A stretch of DNA of 64,000 nt from Cyclobacteriaceae bacterium. GTDB taxonomy: Bacteria > Bacteroidota > Bacteroidia > Cytophagales > Cyclobacteriaceae. The stretch spans positions 248,001 to 312,000 of the forward strand of contig JAHBTX010000003.1 in assembly GCA_019638395.1 (NCBI GenBank), in the 5' to 3' direction. Below, piece after piece: positions 1 through 8,529 of this stretch; positions within the stretch are counted from its first letter, which is position 1, and each line of letters begins with the position of its first letter. The notes below the pieces were generated by a model. That model ran no database searches. It was not told the DNA's origin and saw only the letters and a list, made by a program, of their open reading frames with translations. A program made the translations under genes and the position numbers.

Positions 1-2
1 TG

Positions 3-137
3 AGTGGCTTTCCCTTTGAGCTTCTAAAAATTATCCAAGGCTCTGACACGCTTTTACTAAAGGATAAAAATGAAATTTTGGGAAAGTTTATTAAGGAGGA
101 AGGCACCAATCGTTATCGGCTTTCTTTGAAGCCCTAG
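3..137 (+). CDS. C-terminal fragment of an unidentified protein
   Basis: An open reading frame enters the window from the left and ends at TAG (135-137), leaving 44 visible codons. The fragment is mixed charged and hydrophobic, ends in RLSLKP, and has no motif I recognise. Only the C-terminus is visible, so no function is proposed. The reading is supported by normal codon use and by the hairpin that follows at 167-188. Confidence 0.6.
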   Translation, partial: SGFPFELLKIIQGSDTLLLKDKNEILGKFIKEEGTNRYRLSLKP

Positions 138-166
138 AAAGTGTGAGAGCAAAATATTGATTCGAG

Positions 167-188
167 GCTAAGCATACGCCTGCTTAGC
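167..188 (+). terminator. Possible weak terminator hairpin
   Basis: GCTAAGCA and TGCTTAGC form a perfect 8-bp stem around a 6-base loop, about 30 bases after the stop codon at 137. No good T-run follows (only TTTGG), so this is a weak candidate. The rest of 138-400 holds no gene that I can support. Confidence 0.3.
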
Positions 189-402
189 TTTGGCATCCCG
201 CAGTAGCGAATCGAGCACTTTGTAAATCACTGTCTCGTCCTAAAATAAGTTTACAGTTTTAGTGCTTATCCAGCAATAGATTAACGATTTGTGCAAATCT
301 ATTTCATGACTTGACAGGCTTTGAATAGAAAACACTAACACGTGCGGTGAATTAACCAAAATTTGATACTTAAGTTGTACCTATTTTAACTATCGAATTT
401 TG

Positions 403-410
403 TACCTTTT
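403..410 (+). promoter_or_regulatory. Candidate -7 box, TACCTTTT
   Basis: TACCTTTT matches the Bacteroidota -7 consensus TAnnTTTG at 7 of 8 positions. It lies 4 bases before the GTG start at 415, so transcription would begin at or next to the start codon. No clear TTG lies 19 bases upstream, which keeps confidence low. Confidence 0.35.
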
Positions 411-414
411 CCTT

Positions 415-1911
415 GTGAAACAAGTGCTTTTTTTATTGGTGCTTTTAATAACTGGTTCGGCCCAGGCCCGACAGGTGGATAGCCTGTTAAACAAATTAAA
501 CCCCGATAGCCTCCTCACTTTAAAAGCCGATACGTTACTCACCAATAAAATCCAAAAAGCCGATTCAATTACCCGCGCCTTTCAGTCGGGCGTGGATAGT
601 GTGAAGGCAGATTATCAAAAACAGATTAATGCCATTAATAACGCACGCACTAAAGTGCAGCACAAAATAGATAGTCTTAATAACCTGCAAGTACCCACAC
701 AGCAGCTTACACAACAGTTAGACAGCCTCAACCGCTTGCAAACCGAAAAGCTGCAAGCGGCTACCACCAAAATCAACAATCTCAAATCAAAAGCAACCCA
801 GTCATTAGATGCCATTCAACTCCCCACCGAATTGCAAGGCCCGGTCAATAACCTGAAACAATCCATTAACGGTTTTGGAGTGTCCGGAATCAATACCCAG
901 AATTTATCAATCGGTAACGTGGATTTACCCAGTCTTACCAATGCCCAATTGCCTACACTCACCGATCAGATCAAGCTCGATCCCAACCTGAAAAACTTTT
1001 CAAGCGAACTGAATCAACTCAATGGCTTAGGCTACAACCTTGGCACCTATGCGCAAGATGTAAAGCAACTCACACAAGGCAACCTGAATGAAATAAAAAG
1101 TGTAGATAAACTTATCGAGAACAAAGTTTCTGGCATAGAAGGCATGGAGCAGTTGCAGGAAGGCAAGGCGCTGATGGATAAAGCCAAACCCGATTCGGCC
1201 GCATTAGCGAACATGGCTAAGGAACAAATTCTGAATGCAGCACAAGATCACTTTGCAGGCAAAGAAGCGGTATTGCAACAAGCGATGGATAAGATGAGCA
1301 AACTCAAGAATAGATACTCCGAAGTAAAGAGTTTAGCAGAGTTGCCCAAGCGTTTGCCTAATCCGCTCAAGGGTAAACCGTTTATCGAGCGGTTAATTCC
1401 CGGTGTCTCTTTTCAGATACAGAAGTCGCAGTTTTTGTTAGTGGACGTAAATCCAAACGTGCTCTATAAAATCCGACCCCGCTTATCAGCGGGTGCGGGT
1501 TGGAATGAACGCCTGCCCTTCGATGGCTGGAAGATTCAAGGCGGCAATGAGCGGGTGTATGGTCCACGGATGATCGTTCAGTTTTTGTGGACGAAGGGAA
1601 TTAATCTCCGGTTACAACCCGAAGTAATGAATACCACCATTCCACCACTCTTAGCCAGTCGTTTGGGATTCGATCCATCTTACCGCACGTGGATTACGAG
1701 TGTGTTTGCAGGAATAAAAAAAGAATTTACCGTTTTTAAATCTATAAAAGGAAACAGCGAACTACTTTATAACTTTCGGGATAAGGACGGCATGAGCCCC
1801 TATGCAGACAAAGTGAATGTGCGGTTTGGGTTTGAGTTTCCGATGAAGAAGAGCAAACCACTAGTCATCAACCGTACGGGTAAAAGGTTGACATTGTGTA
1901 TAAAGAGTTAG
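415..1911 (+). CDS. Exported coiled-coil protein of unknown function
   Basis: This 498-residue protein begins with a signal peptide (MKQVLFLLVLLITGSAQA). I chose the GTG at 415 over the in-frame TTG at 400 because it gives a normal signal peptide. Residues about 20-325 are rich in Gln, Asn, Lys, Leu and Ser with long helical stretches, including repeated DSL segments. The last 170 residues look like a beta-rich outer-membrane domain (PGVSFQIQKSQFLLVDVNPN, then paired aromatic strands). I do not recognise the family. The stop codon is provided by the left end of the MITE at 1908-2077, so the native C-terminus may have been slightly altered. Confidence 0.75.
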   Translation: MKQVLFLLVLLITGSAQARQVDSLLNKLNPDSLLTLKADTLLTNKIQKADSITRAFQSGVDSVKADYQKQINAINNARTKVQHKIDSLNNLQVPTQQLTQQLDSLNRLQTEKLQAATTKINNLKSKATQSLDAIQLPTELQGPVNNLKQSINGFGVSGINTQNLSIGNVDLPSLTNAQLPTLTDQIKLDPNLKNFSSELNQLNGLGYNLGTYAQDVKQLTQGNLNEIKSVDKLIENKVSGIEGMEQLQEGKALMDKAKPDSAALANMAKEQILNAAQDHFAGKEAVLQQAMDKMSKLKNRYSEVKSLAELPKRLPNPLKGKPFIERLIPGVSFQIQKSQFLLVDVNPNVLYKIRPRLSAGAGWNERLPFDGWKIQGGNERVYGPRMIVQFLWTKGINLRLQPEVMNTTIPPLLASRLGFDPSYRTWITSVFAGIKKEFTVFKSIKGNSELLYNFRDKDGMSPYADKVNVRFGFEFPMKKSKPLVINRTGKRLTLCIKS

Positions 1912-2077
1912 AACCCATCTCAAAAATAGATTTTGAAGAAATTTTCAAGTATTAGGCTATTATGCAAGGCGGCTTTTGCGGCCCATACCAGAGGGAGTCT
2001 GGGCAAAAAAGCCAACGCAGTAGAATAGCCAAAGACGCAGAAAATTTCCAGAAGGTATTTTTGAGATGGGTTCTAAT
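1908..2077. mobile_element. MITE-like element with 21-bp perfect inverted ends
   Basis: The left end TTAGAACCCATCTCAAAAATA (21 bp at 1908-1928) is repeated perfectly as its reverse complement at 2057-2077. The arms continue imperfectly inward: GAAATTTTC, GGCTATT and GGCTTTT segments recur inverted on both sides, so the 170-bp unit is nearly a whole palindrome. It encodes no transposase. If the true ends are GAACCC...GGGTTC, a TA dinucleotide flanks both sides, which would fit an IS630/Tc1-type target duplication. The family assignment is inference. Confidence 0.7.
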
Positions 2078-2105
2078 TATTAAAAACACAGCAATGGCGC
2101 CTAAA

Positions 2106-2166
2106 ATAGTTGGTCCACTTCCCAGCGGAGTCTCCCGTTTCGGGGACTCCGCGTTAATAGTTGGTC
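2106..2166. repeat. REP-like palindrome between 10-bp direct repeats
   Basis: The sequence ATAGTTGGTC occurs at 2106-2115 and again at 2157-2166. Between the copies lies a GC-rich hairpin (2125-2152) whose arms GCGGAGTC and GACTCCGC are joined through CCCG-TTT-CGGG, with one bulged base. The direct repeats could be a target duplication made by insertion of the 41-bp palindromic unit. The hairpin could also act as a terminator for the gene on the minus strand, which ends at 2188. Together with the MITE it fills the 1912-2187 gap. Confidence 0.55.
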
Positions 2167-2187
2167 TCTTGTTTCTTATGCAAAAAA

Positions 2188-3171
2188 TCAAGGAATCAAC
2201 ACCGTTGGATTAACAATCGTTACAGGTTTACCTGTTTGATAATAAGAAATGATATTTTCGGCAGCCAGCCGCGCCATACCGGTACGGGCTTCTACAGTAG
2301 CCGAACCTATGTGTGGCAACACGGCCACGCTGGACATTTCCAGTAATGGATTAGTTGCTTGCATCGGTTCGGGATTAGTTACATCTAACCCTGCACCCCA
2401 GATAGTTCCGTTTTGCAAGGCTTCAATCAAATCAGCTTCGTTGTGTACAGCACCGCGCGAGGTGTTAATAAATACTGCGGTGGTTTTCATTTTTGCAAAA
2501 GCTTGTTTGTTGAATAATCCTTTGGTTTCATCGGTCAACGCACTGTGTACCGAAAGTATATCGCTGTCGCGCAGCAGCGTATTGAAGTCAACGTACTGTG
2601 CGCCAAGTTCAGTTTCTGCCTTTGGGTTTCGGGTGCGATTGTGATAAATAACCTTCATACCATAAGCACCTTTGCAACGCTGCGCCATAATGCTGCCAAT
2701 GCGGCCTAAACCAAAAATGCCGAGTGTTTTGCCGGTTAACTCAAAGCCGAGATTTTTCAAAGGCTCGAATTGTTTCCATTCGCCCTTCTGAATCAACTTG
2801 TGGTGATAAAACATTTTGCGCGAAACGTTAATCATCAAAGCAAAAGCAACATCGGCAGTTGCTTCGCTCAATACATCGGGTGTATTACAAACCGGAATTT
2901 TATAATCGGTCGCGGCAGCGACATCTATATTATCGAACCCAACAGCAAACTGCGATACGATTTCCAAATGCTTGCAGGTTTCGAAGAATGAACGATCGAG
3001 TTTATTGGAGCCCAGCGAGAGTAATATGTTTGCCTGACGTGCGTATTGAGTCAGTTCATCTTTTGTCATGGCACGATCGCCTTGCCATACGGTTACATCA
3101 AAACCCGCTTGCTTCAGCATGTCTTCGGCAATGCCTGGGATAATACGGGTAACGAGTACTTTCTTTGACAT
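2188..3171 (-). CDS. D-2-hydroxyacid dehydrogenase (glyoxylate/hydroxypyruvate reductase type)
   Basis: This 327-residue cytosolic enzyme belongs to the D-isomer-specific 2-hydroxyacid dehydrogenase family, which reduces 2-oxoacids such as glyoxylate or hydroxypyruvate with NAD(P)H. The Rossmann motif GLGRIG is at residues 154-159. The catalytic Arg is at about 239 (NTSRG), Glu at 268 (NPEP) and His at 287 (LPHIGSAT). Length is normal for the family. It starts 4 bases after the M28 peptidase gene, so it is probably the last gene of that operon. The exact substrate cannot be read from sequence. Confidence 0.9.
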   Translation of the reverse strand: MSKKVLVTRIIPGIAEDMLKQAGFDVTVWQGDRAMTKDELTQYARQANILLSLGSNKLDRSFFETCKHLEIVSQFAVGFDNIDVAAATDYKIPVCNTPDVLSEATADVAFALMINVSRKMFYHHKLIQKGEWKQFEPLKNLGFELTGKTLGIFGLGRIGSIMAQRCKGAYGMKVIYHNRTRNPKAETELGAQYVDFNTLLRDSDILSVHSALTDETKGLFNKQAFAKMKTTAVFINTSRGAVHNEADLIEALQNGTIWGAGLDVTNPEPMQATNPLLEMSSVAVLPHIGSATVEARTGMARLAAENIISYYQTGKPVTIVNPTVLIP

Positions 3172-3175
3172 GAAA

Positions 3176-5257
3176 TTATTTCGCTAATGTTGTAATGTTC
3201 TCTAACTTATTCTTTAAACGTGTAATAGCCGCTAAATATTTTTGCTCCCACTTAGTTAAGTTGGCTGTTGACTTATTGGCTACTTCATATTGAAAGCCCG
3301 GCAAGATAGCAGAAGCGTAGCCACTGTACGGATCGGGCGATGCATACAATGATTTATACCAGTGGCCAAACGGCATTCCTTCCTGATCAATCCATTGCCT
3401 TTCCAATAACAACAACTCGGCATTAATGGTTTTCAGTTGCGCTGTATTGGCAGACTTTAATGCTGCCTCGCAAGCCTCACCAACTTTCTTTAATTCATCG
3501 GAAGCTTTCAATAATGTTTCGAATGAAAATTTGTTTTCGGATTTATCGTAAGCAGCAATGGCTTTTTGGATGCCTTCGAAGTGGGTGCGCAAATCGGTTC
3601 CGTACCGACTAACATTATACGGTATCACATCGGCATTAGCCAAACGCAAAGCGGCAATACCAAATACCCGTTCCACTAATGGTCCCATGTTAAATTGCGG
3701 ATCAGAAAATTTTTCATAGAAATAAAAGGTATCATGATTAGAATGATACATAGATGGGCCGCCCGTGCCACCACTCCACGAAGGAATGCCCACGTGTGTG
3801 TAGAAGGCAATGTGATCGGAACCACCACCTAAGTTGCCAATAGGAGGAGCCGGGCTTTGTTTGCGCCAATGATCGTAAACACTTTTTGCTGAATCGGGAT
3901 ACGGAATCACTTTCGTGGATTCGATAATCAATCCTTTCAACGATGGGCTTGATGCTCCGCCAAAGTTTCGTCCACTAACGGCACCATCGGCATTAAAATA
4001 CGCTACACCTTTTGCATTCAACTCATCCCGAAATTGTTCTACCCATTCGGTTGAGCCAATTACGCCTTGCTCTTCGGCATCCCAGTGTGCAATCTTAATT
4101 GTGCGTTTGGGTTTGTAACCCGCTTGAGAAAGTTTACCGAGCGATTCACTTAATGACAATAACATGGCGGTGCCACTGTTCGGATCGGTTGCTCCGTGAC
4201 CCCATGCATCGTAATGCGAGCCGGCAATAATCCATTCGTTGGGCGATTCAGAACCAACTAACGTACCTACAACATTATATACCCGTTGAATTTTTCTTTC
4301 TTGCTGCACACTCACTCTTACCTTTAAATCAGATCCGCCTTCTAATCGGTAGGTATAAGGTAAACCACCTTGCCAACCTGCCGGAACAACTTTACCCTTC
4401 ATGCGCTCAAAAATTTCTTTGGCCGAACCATAAGGAAGAGGTAACACCGGAATAGAATGCATGCCGCTTACTTCTTCCGGTTTTTTACGAACAATTTTTT
4501 TCTTGCCATCAATGGGTAATGCCGGTTCAAATGGTGTGAGCGGATCGCCCGTCCAATCGGCTGTAAGTAACGAGCCGCGTTGAATACTGCTTTCATTAAA
4601 GTACGGGCCTTCCGGATACACCAACCCTTTGGTATAACCGCTATCGCCCGGATCGGTAAAGATGATTAAGCCTGCTGCCCCAGCCGCTTGTGCATACTTG
4701 GCTTTGTACCCGCGAAAGTTTCCGCCATAGCGGGCAATTACAATTTTACCTTTTACGGAGATGCCCATCGCGGCAAGCTTTTCAAAATCTTCCCTGCGAC
4801 CATAGTTGGCATACACCACTTCAGCGGTTACATCGCCCGAGCCGGTGTAGGCATTAAAGCCTACCGGTAAATCCGGATTGGCCGTAAACGGATCTTCGTG
4901 GTGGATGTATTCTTTGTTGTTAAGCGGAATGCGCACCGGTTCTACAACTTCCGCGTATGCGGTGCCGGGCATTACCGGTAAATAAATATCGTATGGAAAA
5001 ATTTCTACTTGAAAGCCCGCTTTACGCATGACTTCGGCCATGTAATCGCGCACGCGCTCGTTGGCTTTGCTTCCGGCAATGTGCGGTTCTTTGGTAAGTT
5101 CTTTTAAATGATTTTTGTAGCGCTCGCTCTGCTGTTGTTGCAGAAAAACTTCTTCGGCTTTGGTTTGCTTAGAAGAACTGGTGGGTGAAAAGCCATAGTA
5201 GGTTTGGCTGAAAGCCGGAAGAGATAATACTAAAAACAAGCCGAAAAGAGTTTTCAT
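3176..5257 (-). CDS. Secreted M28 peptidase, glutamate carboxypeptidase II (PSMA) type
   Basis: The 693-residue protein starts with a signal peptide (MKTLFGLFLVLSLPAFSQ); an upstream ATG at 5278 would only add residues before it. The order is an N-terminal segment, a protease-associated insert (about 110-340), the M28 zinc peptidase core, and a C-terminal transferrin-receptor-like dimerisation domain. Zinc ligands are visible in HYDAWGHGATDPNSG, WDAEEQGVIGSTEW, GGGSDHIAF and YHSNHDTFYFYEKF, which parallel PSMA closely. It probably removes C-terminal acidic residues or cleaves small peptides in the periplasm. The gene lies 78 bases after the lipoprotein gene and 4 bases before the dehydrogenase. 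Confidence 0.9.
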   Translation of the reverse strand: MKTLFGLFLVLSLPAFSQTYYGFSPTSSSKQTKAEEVFLQQQQSERYKNHLKELTKEPHIAGSKANERVRDYMAEVMRKAGFQVEIFPYDIYLPVMPGTAYAEVVEPVRIPLNNKEYIHHEDPFTANPDLPVGFNAYTGSGDVTAEVVYANYGRREDFEKLAAMGISVKGKIVIARYGGNFRGYKAKYAQAAGAAGLIIFTDPGDSGYTKGLVYPEGPYFNESSIQRGSLLTADWTGDPLTPFEPALPIDGKKKIVRKKPEEVSGMHSIPVLPLPYGSAKEIFERMKGKVVPAGWQGGLPYTYRLEGGSDLKVRVSVQQERKIQRVYNVVGTLVGSESPNEWIIAGSHYDAWGHGATDPNSGTAMLLSLSESLGKLSQAGYKPKRTIKIAHWDAEEQGVIGSTEWVEQFRDELNAKGVAYFNADGAVSGRNFGGASSPSLKGLIIESTKVIPYPDSAKSVYDHWRKQSPAPPIGNLGGGSDHIAFYTHVGIPSWSGGTGGPSMYHSNHDTFYFYEKFSDPQFNMGPLVERVFGIAALRLANADVIPYNVSRYGTDLRTHFEGIQKAIAAYDKSENKFSFETLLKASDELKKVGEACEAALKSANTAQLKTINAELLLLERQWIDQEGMPFGHWYKSLYASPDPYSGYASAILPGFQYEVANKSTANLTKWEQKYLAAITRLKNKLENITTLAK

Positions 5258-5335
5258 GTATATATGATTTAGTCTCAAAAGAAATAAAATCTTTTGATTG
5301 AAACTTATTACTTTCTTTTAGTGGTTGAAAGAATT

Positions 5336-6529
5336 CTAATTTATAGTTTGAACCTTATTTTTCCTCACCAATATATAATGCTGCTTGGCTGAGCCCCAAT
5401 GGTAGCCCAACGAGAATGGGAGTTTTTGTCGTGTGGTGGAGGCTTTGAATGCTGAGTCCAAATCGGGTTGGTAACGGGCATCGCCAAAATCTTTAACAGG
5501 CTTTACATACTCACCATAAAACTGAACTTCAAAACCGAGATTCTTTTTAAAGTCTTTGTACGGAATGCCGGTATCGTCCTGAAACAGATTTTCGGTATGT
5601 GCCAGAATCAAGTCTTTGATACTTGTAAAATGTGTGTTGTGCATCAGGTAACTGGCCGATTTTACAAATGTATTGAAAGGTGCATGATTGGTTACAAACG
5701 TTACAAAGCCTGGTCGCTCCGTTAAGCCGCCATTGGAAATGCTAACCGAGAAGTAATACAAAGTTTTGATTTGCTGTGTGGCAAGATTGCGAATAACAAG
5801 TTTTACACCCGGTGTTTTTTGCCAATGCAATTTTTTAATGTCCACTTCGGTTTCGTTGCCTGTGCTATCAATGGCAATAAAGCTTTGCGAGATAAACTCA
5901 TGGCCGGAGCGTTGAATAAAAAAGTAAAGTGGTGGCAATACACCTTTTACTTGTTTCAGATCGGTCTTCATGTGTTTGGTAATGAAATAACTTTTCTGAA
6001 AGATGTCGCGCAGGGAGGCGCCTAATGTATCTAAAAATTTATCGCGGTCGATAAGTGGCAACGTATCCAATTGCGGAAAGGCAGCGATAGGTTCGAGCGC
6101 AGCTAAAATATACGTGGAGGCATGTGGATAGAGATAGTTCGCATGTAAAAAATCAGGTCCTGAGAATGGATAAAATAAGGTTAACGAATCGTGGTGCGTG
6201 GCTAAGGTACTATCGCGCCAGCCAGTCATCTTACTTAAACGCGTTTCAAACATTTTATCCCAGTTTTTGTCCATTGCCGTTTTATACTCCTGCCAGTAGT
6301 GATCGCTTTCCAATACCGAGAAAGAATTAGAATCGAGTTGGGGCAACCCTGCAACAAAGCGAGCAAGATTATCCAAGGCAGAGTCTTTGTAAATAACAGG
6401 TGGAGGTGGGGCAACCACTGTCATTGTATCTACTGCGAGTGTATCGGTTTCTATTGCTTCGGTTTTTTCAGTAGTAGGTGTGCACGCATAAAGTGCTGCT
6501 GCCAGCAGGCAGGTAAAAAATATTCTCAT
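5336..6529 (-). CDS. Lipoprotein of unknown function
   Basis: The 397-residue product has a lipoprotein signal with lipobox LYAC (Cys16), followed by a Thr/Pro-rich linker. A folded domain holds the segments LFYPFSGPDFLHANYLYPHA and YFFIQRSGHEFISQSF. It matches a pattern I associate with a conserved Bacteroidota family of unknown role, but I cannot name a domain. Its ATG overlaps the permease stop by 4 bases (ATGA), so the two are translationally coupled. It may assist uptake or sensing of the permease substrate, but that is inference. Confidence 0.8.
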   Translation of the reverse strand: MRIFFTCLLAAALYACTPTTEKTEAIETDTLAVDTMTVVAPPPPVIYKDSALDNLARFVAGLPQLDSNSFSVLESDHYWQEYKTAMDKNWDKMFETRLSKMTGWRDSTLATHHDSLTLFYPFSGPDFLHANYLYPHASTYILAALEPIAAFPQLDTLPLIDRDKFLDTLGASLRDIFQKSYFITKHMKTDLKQVKGVLPPLYFFIQRSGHEFISQSFIAIDSTGNETEVDIKKLHWQKTPGVKLVIRNLATQQIKTLYYFSVSISNGGLTERPGFVTFVTNHAPFNTFVKSASYLMHNTHFTSIKDLILAHTENLFQDDTGIPYKDFKKNLGFEVQFYGEYVKPVKDFGDARYQPDLDSAFKASTTRQKLPFSLGYHWGSAKQHYILVRKNKVQTIN

Positions 6530-7836
6530 AAATGGGTGGGGTGTTTGCGATTGTAACGATTGGCAAATAAGTATAAAATATAGCCGGGTACTAATGTGGC
6601 TAAGGAGTAAATCAAAATCTTCGGATCATCGGCAGCCACATAATAAATCATCCACAACGTACAACCCATAAAGATGAGTGGTGCTATTGGATAGAATGGT
6701 ACTTTGTATGCATCGGCATTTGGGTGTTGTTTGCGTAACCAAAAAATCCCGATTACAGTAATCATCGAAAAGATGGAAAGACTTACGGAGATGTATTGAA
6801 TAATCTCTTTGAATGAACTAACCATCACCAAAAAGATAGCCCAGGCACCTTGTGCCAGAATGGCGAGATACGGCATTTCATATTTATTTTTTATCGTGAA
6901 GGATTTAAGTAAATCGTAATCTTCGCCCATGGCTTCAGTAACGCGCGGCCCCGCAATGGTCATGGCGCTGAGAGTAGATAACAATGCCACGCTAAAAATG
7001 CCAGAGAAAATAAATCCGATTTTTTCACCAAAGAGTTTATTGGCCACCACATTGCCAATATCATTCTGGCCATCCAACTCCGCAAAGGCTGCTGAGTACA
7101 TAAACATCGCATTCAGCAAAAGATAAATTACAACTACAATGCCGGTACCAGCCACGAGTGAAAGCGGTAAATTACGTTTAGGATTTTCTAAGTTGCCGGC
7201 AATGTAAGCTGAGGCATTCCAACCCGTATAGGCATACACCACAAACACCAACGAGGTTGCAAATCCTGAGCTTAAGATAAGATCAAGATCGCCCGGCTGG
7301 GGAAGAAAGTTTACAGGTGCACTGGAGTCGGCAACAAAGAAGGGTGCAATACAAAAAAAAGTAATGAGGCTTAACTTTAAGGTGGTGAGAATGGTTTGGG
7401 CAATGCCTCCGGTTTTTACTCCAAACCAATGGATGGTTGACACCAACACAATAGCACCTATAGCAATCAACTCTGTTGAAACGCCCAGGGCTTCAGTAGC
7501 ATAGGCACCAATGGCAATGGCTACGGCAGATATAGCTCCGGCAAAACCTACTACGGCACTCATCCACCCGCTTAAAAAACCAAGTGTGGGATGAAATATT
7601 TTAGCCAGGTACAAATACTCGCCACCCGATCGCTTTAAAGTAGTAGCAATCTCGGCATAGGTAAATGCACCCGATAATGCTACTACACCGCCTACCAACC
7701 ACAAAACCAAAATCACAAACCCCGAAGGCAGCGGCCCAACCTGGTAACCCAAAGAGGTGAATACTCCTGTACCAATCATGTTGGCAATTACCAGCATAAT
7801 GGCTACCGAGAGGGTGTACTTGCGTGCTGTCTCCAT
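6526..7836 (-). CDS. APC-family amino acid permease
   Basis: This 436-residue inner-membrane protein has about 12 hydrophobic segments and the APC superfamily start MLVIANMIGTGVFTSLG, where the GTGVF loop lies in the broken first helix. SGGEYLYLAKIFHP and VYAYTGWNASAYIAGNLENP are also typical of the amino acid/polyamine/organocation family. It would import amino acids by ion symport or exchange. It is the first gene of a minus-strand group with a lipoprotein, an M28 peptidase and a hydroxyacid dehydrogenase, which suggests uptake of peptide-derived amino acids. Confidence 0.88.
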   Translation of the reverse strand: METARKYTLSVAIMLVIANMIGTGVFTSLGYQVGPLPSGFVILVLWLVGGVVALSGAFTYAEIATTLKRSGGEYLYLAKIFHPTLGFLSGWMSAVVGFAGAISAVAIAIGAYATEALGVSTELIAIGAIVLVSTIHWFGVKTGGIAQTILTTLKLSLITFFCIAPFFVADSSAPVNFLPQPGDLDLILSSGFATSLVFVVYAYTGWNASAYIAGNLENPKRNLPLSLVAGTGIVVVIYLLLNAMFMYSAAFAELDGQNDIGNVVANKLFGEKIGFIFSGIFSVALLSTLSAMTIAGPRVTEAMGEDYDLLKSFTIKNKYEMPYLAILAQGAWAIFLVMVSSFKEIIQYISVSLSIFSMITVIGIFWLRKQHPNADAYKVPFYPIAPLIFMGCTLWMIYYVAADDPKILIYSLATLVPGYILYLFANRYNRKHPTHL

Positions 7837-7891
7837 GTTGGAGGTGATTGTATTTGGTTAAACTTTGGAGTTAGATGTCCAGCAGAATAAG

Positions 7892-8242
7892 TTAAAGATC
7901 CTTTATTTTTTTGAATGCTTTGTCAGCAGTTAGCAAAGGCAAACCCAGATAGATAGCTGTTGCAGCAATAATGGTATCCGGGAGTTTCAAAGTAGTACTT
8001 TGCTGAAGATCCTTAGTAATTTCCTTTATGCCAGGAAGCAGATCGGCAACAAAACAACTGTTAAGCAATGACTTTACTTCTCGTTTATCTTGTGTAGTAA
8101 GATTTCGCTTTCCAAATAGTTCCAACTCTGTTATTACAGAAATCCAACATTCTTTACCATCCAGGTGATTTCCTACCTGTTCACTTCCATTTAAGAGGTA
8201 CACCAGAGGATTGGTGTCCGCAACAATTCTAATCCCACTCAT
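7892..8242 (-). CDS. PIN-domain toxin (VapC type)
   Basis: The 116-residue protein is a PIN ribonuclease. Acidic residues expected in the Mg2+ site are visible: Asp9 (VADTNPLVYLL), Glu39 or Glu41 (VITELELFG), Asp89 (LPDTIIAAT) and Asp107 (LLTADKAF). The start at 8242 was chosen because MSGIRIVADTN puts the first strand at the N-terminus; a longer frame only extends into the antitoxin. It overlaps the antitoxin end by 14 bases. Family knowledge suggests cleavage of tRNA or other RNA when the antitoxin is lost. Confidence 0.85.
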   Translation of the reverse strand: MSGIRIVADTNPLVYLLNGSEQVGNHLDGKECWISVITELELFGKRNLTTQDKREVKSLLNSCFVADLLPGIKEITKDLQQSTTLKLPDTIIAATAIYLGLPLLTADKAFKKIKDL

Positions 8243-8393
8243 TTCGCTTAGGTTTTTGATAGGTAAGCGCATCTTCTCCCCACTTTACTTTACCCAGATG
8301 CTTTTTAGCCTGAATAACCTTAGCAGGCTTACGGTTGAGCAGTTTCTCGTTAAGTTGCTTAGGTGAGAGGCCTTTTTTTAGTTTGATTACCAT
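8229..8393 (-). CDS. Small antitoxin partner of the PIN toxin
   Basis: This 54-residue basic protein (MVIKLKKGLSPKQLNEKLL...) lies immediately upstream of, and overlaps, the PIN toxin, the usual position of the antitoxin. Length and charge fit, but I do not see a clear ribbon-helix-helix, AbrB or Phd fold. The ATG at 8393 was preferred to the one at 8477, which would add a hydrophobic stretch that is probably the untranslated leader. A role in neutralising the toxin and autorepression is inferred from context only. Confidence 0.7.
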   Translation of the reverse strand: MVIKLKKGLSPKQLNEKLLNRKPAKVIQAKKHLGKVKWGEDALTYQKPKRNEWD

Positions 8394-8414
8394 AAATGCC
8401 GAAAGGAACAGAGT

Positions 8415-8422
8415 CAAATATA
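8415..8422 (-). promoter_or_regulatory. Candidate -7 box for the PIN toxin-antitoxin pair
   Basis: Read on the minus strand this is TATATTTG, a full match to TAnnTTTG, 21 bases before the antitoxin start. A TTG lies upstream, but only 15 bases away instead of 19, so the call is tentative. The 8394-8529 gap also separates the divergent hydrolase gene at 8530. Confidence 0.35.
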
Positions 8423-8529
8423 AATAATAATTTATTTCAAGGGACCCAACAAAATTCAAACACGCAATAAAAACCATTGTACATGCATTGCCTTATCACT
8501 ACTTTTCAGGCTACTGAAATTTAAATTGT

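Noticed and set aside
2249-2644. A 131-codon frame opposite the D-2-hydroxyacid dehydrogenase
   Set aside because: The opposite strand has all catalytic residues of a known family, so this is a mirror frame.
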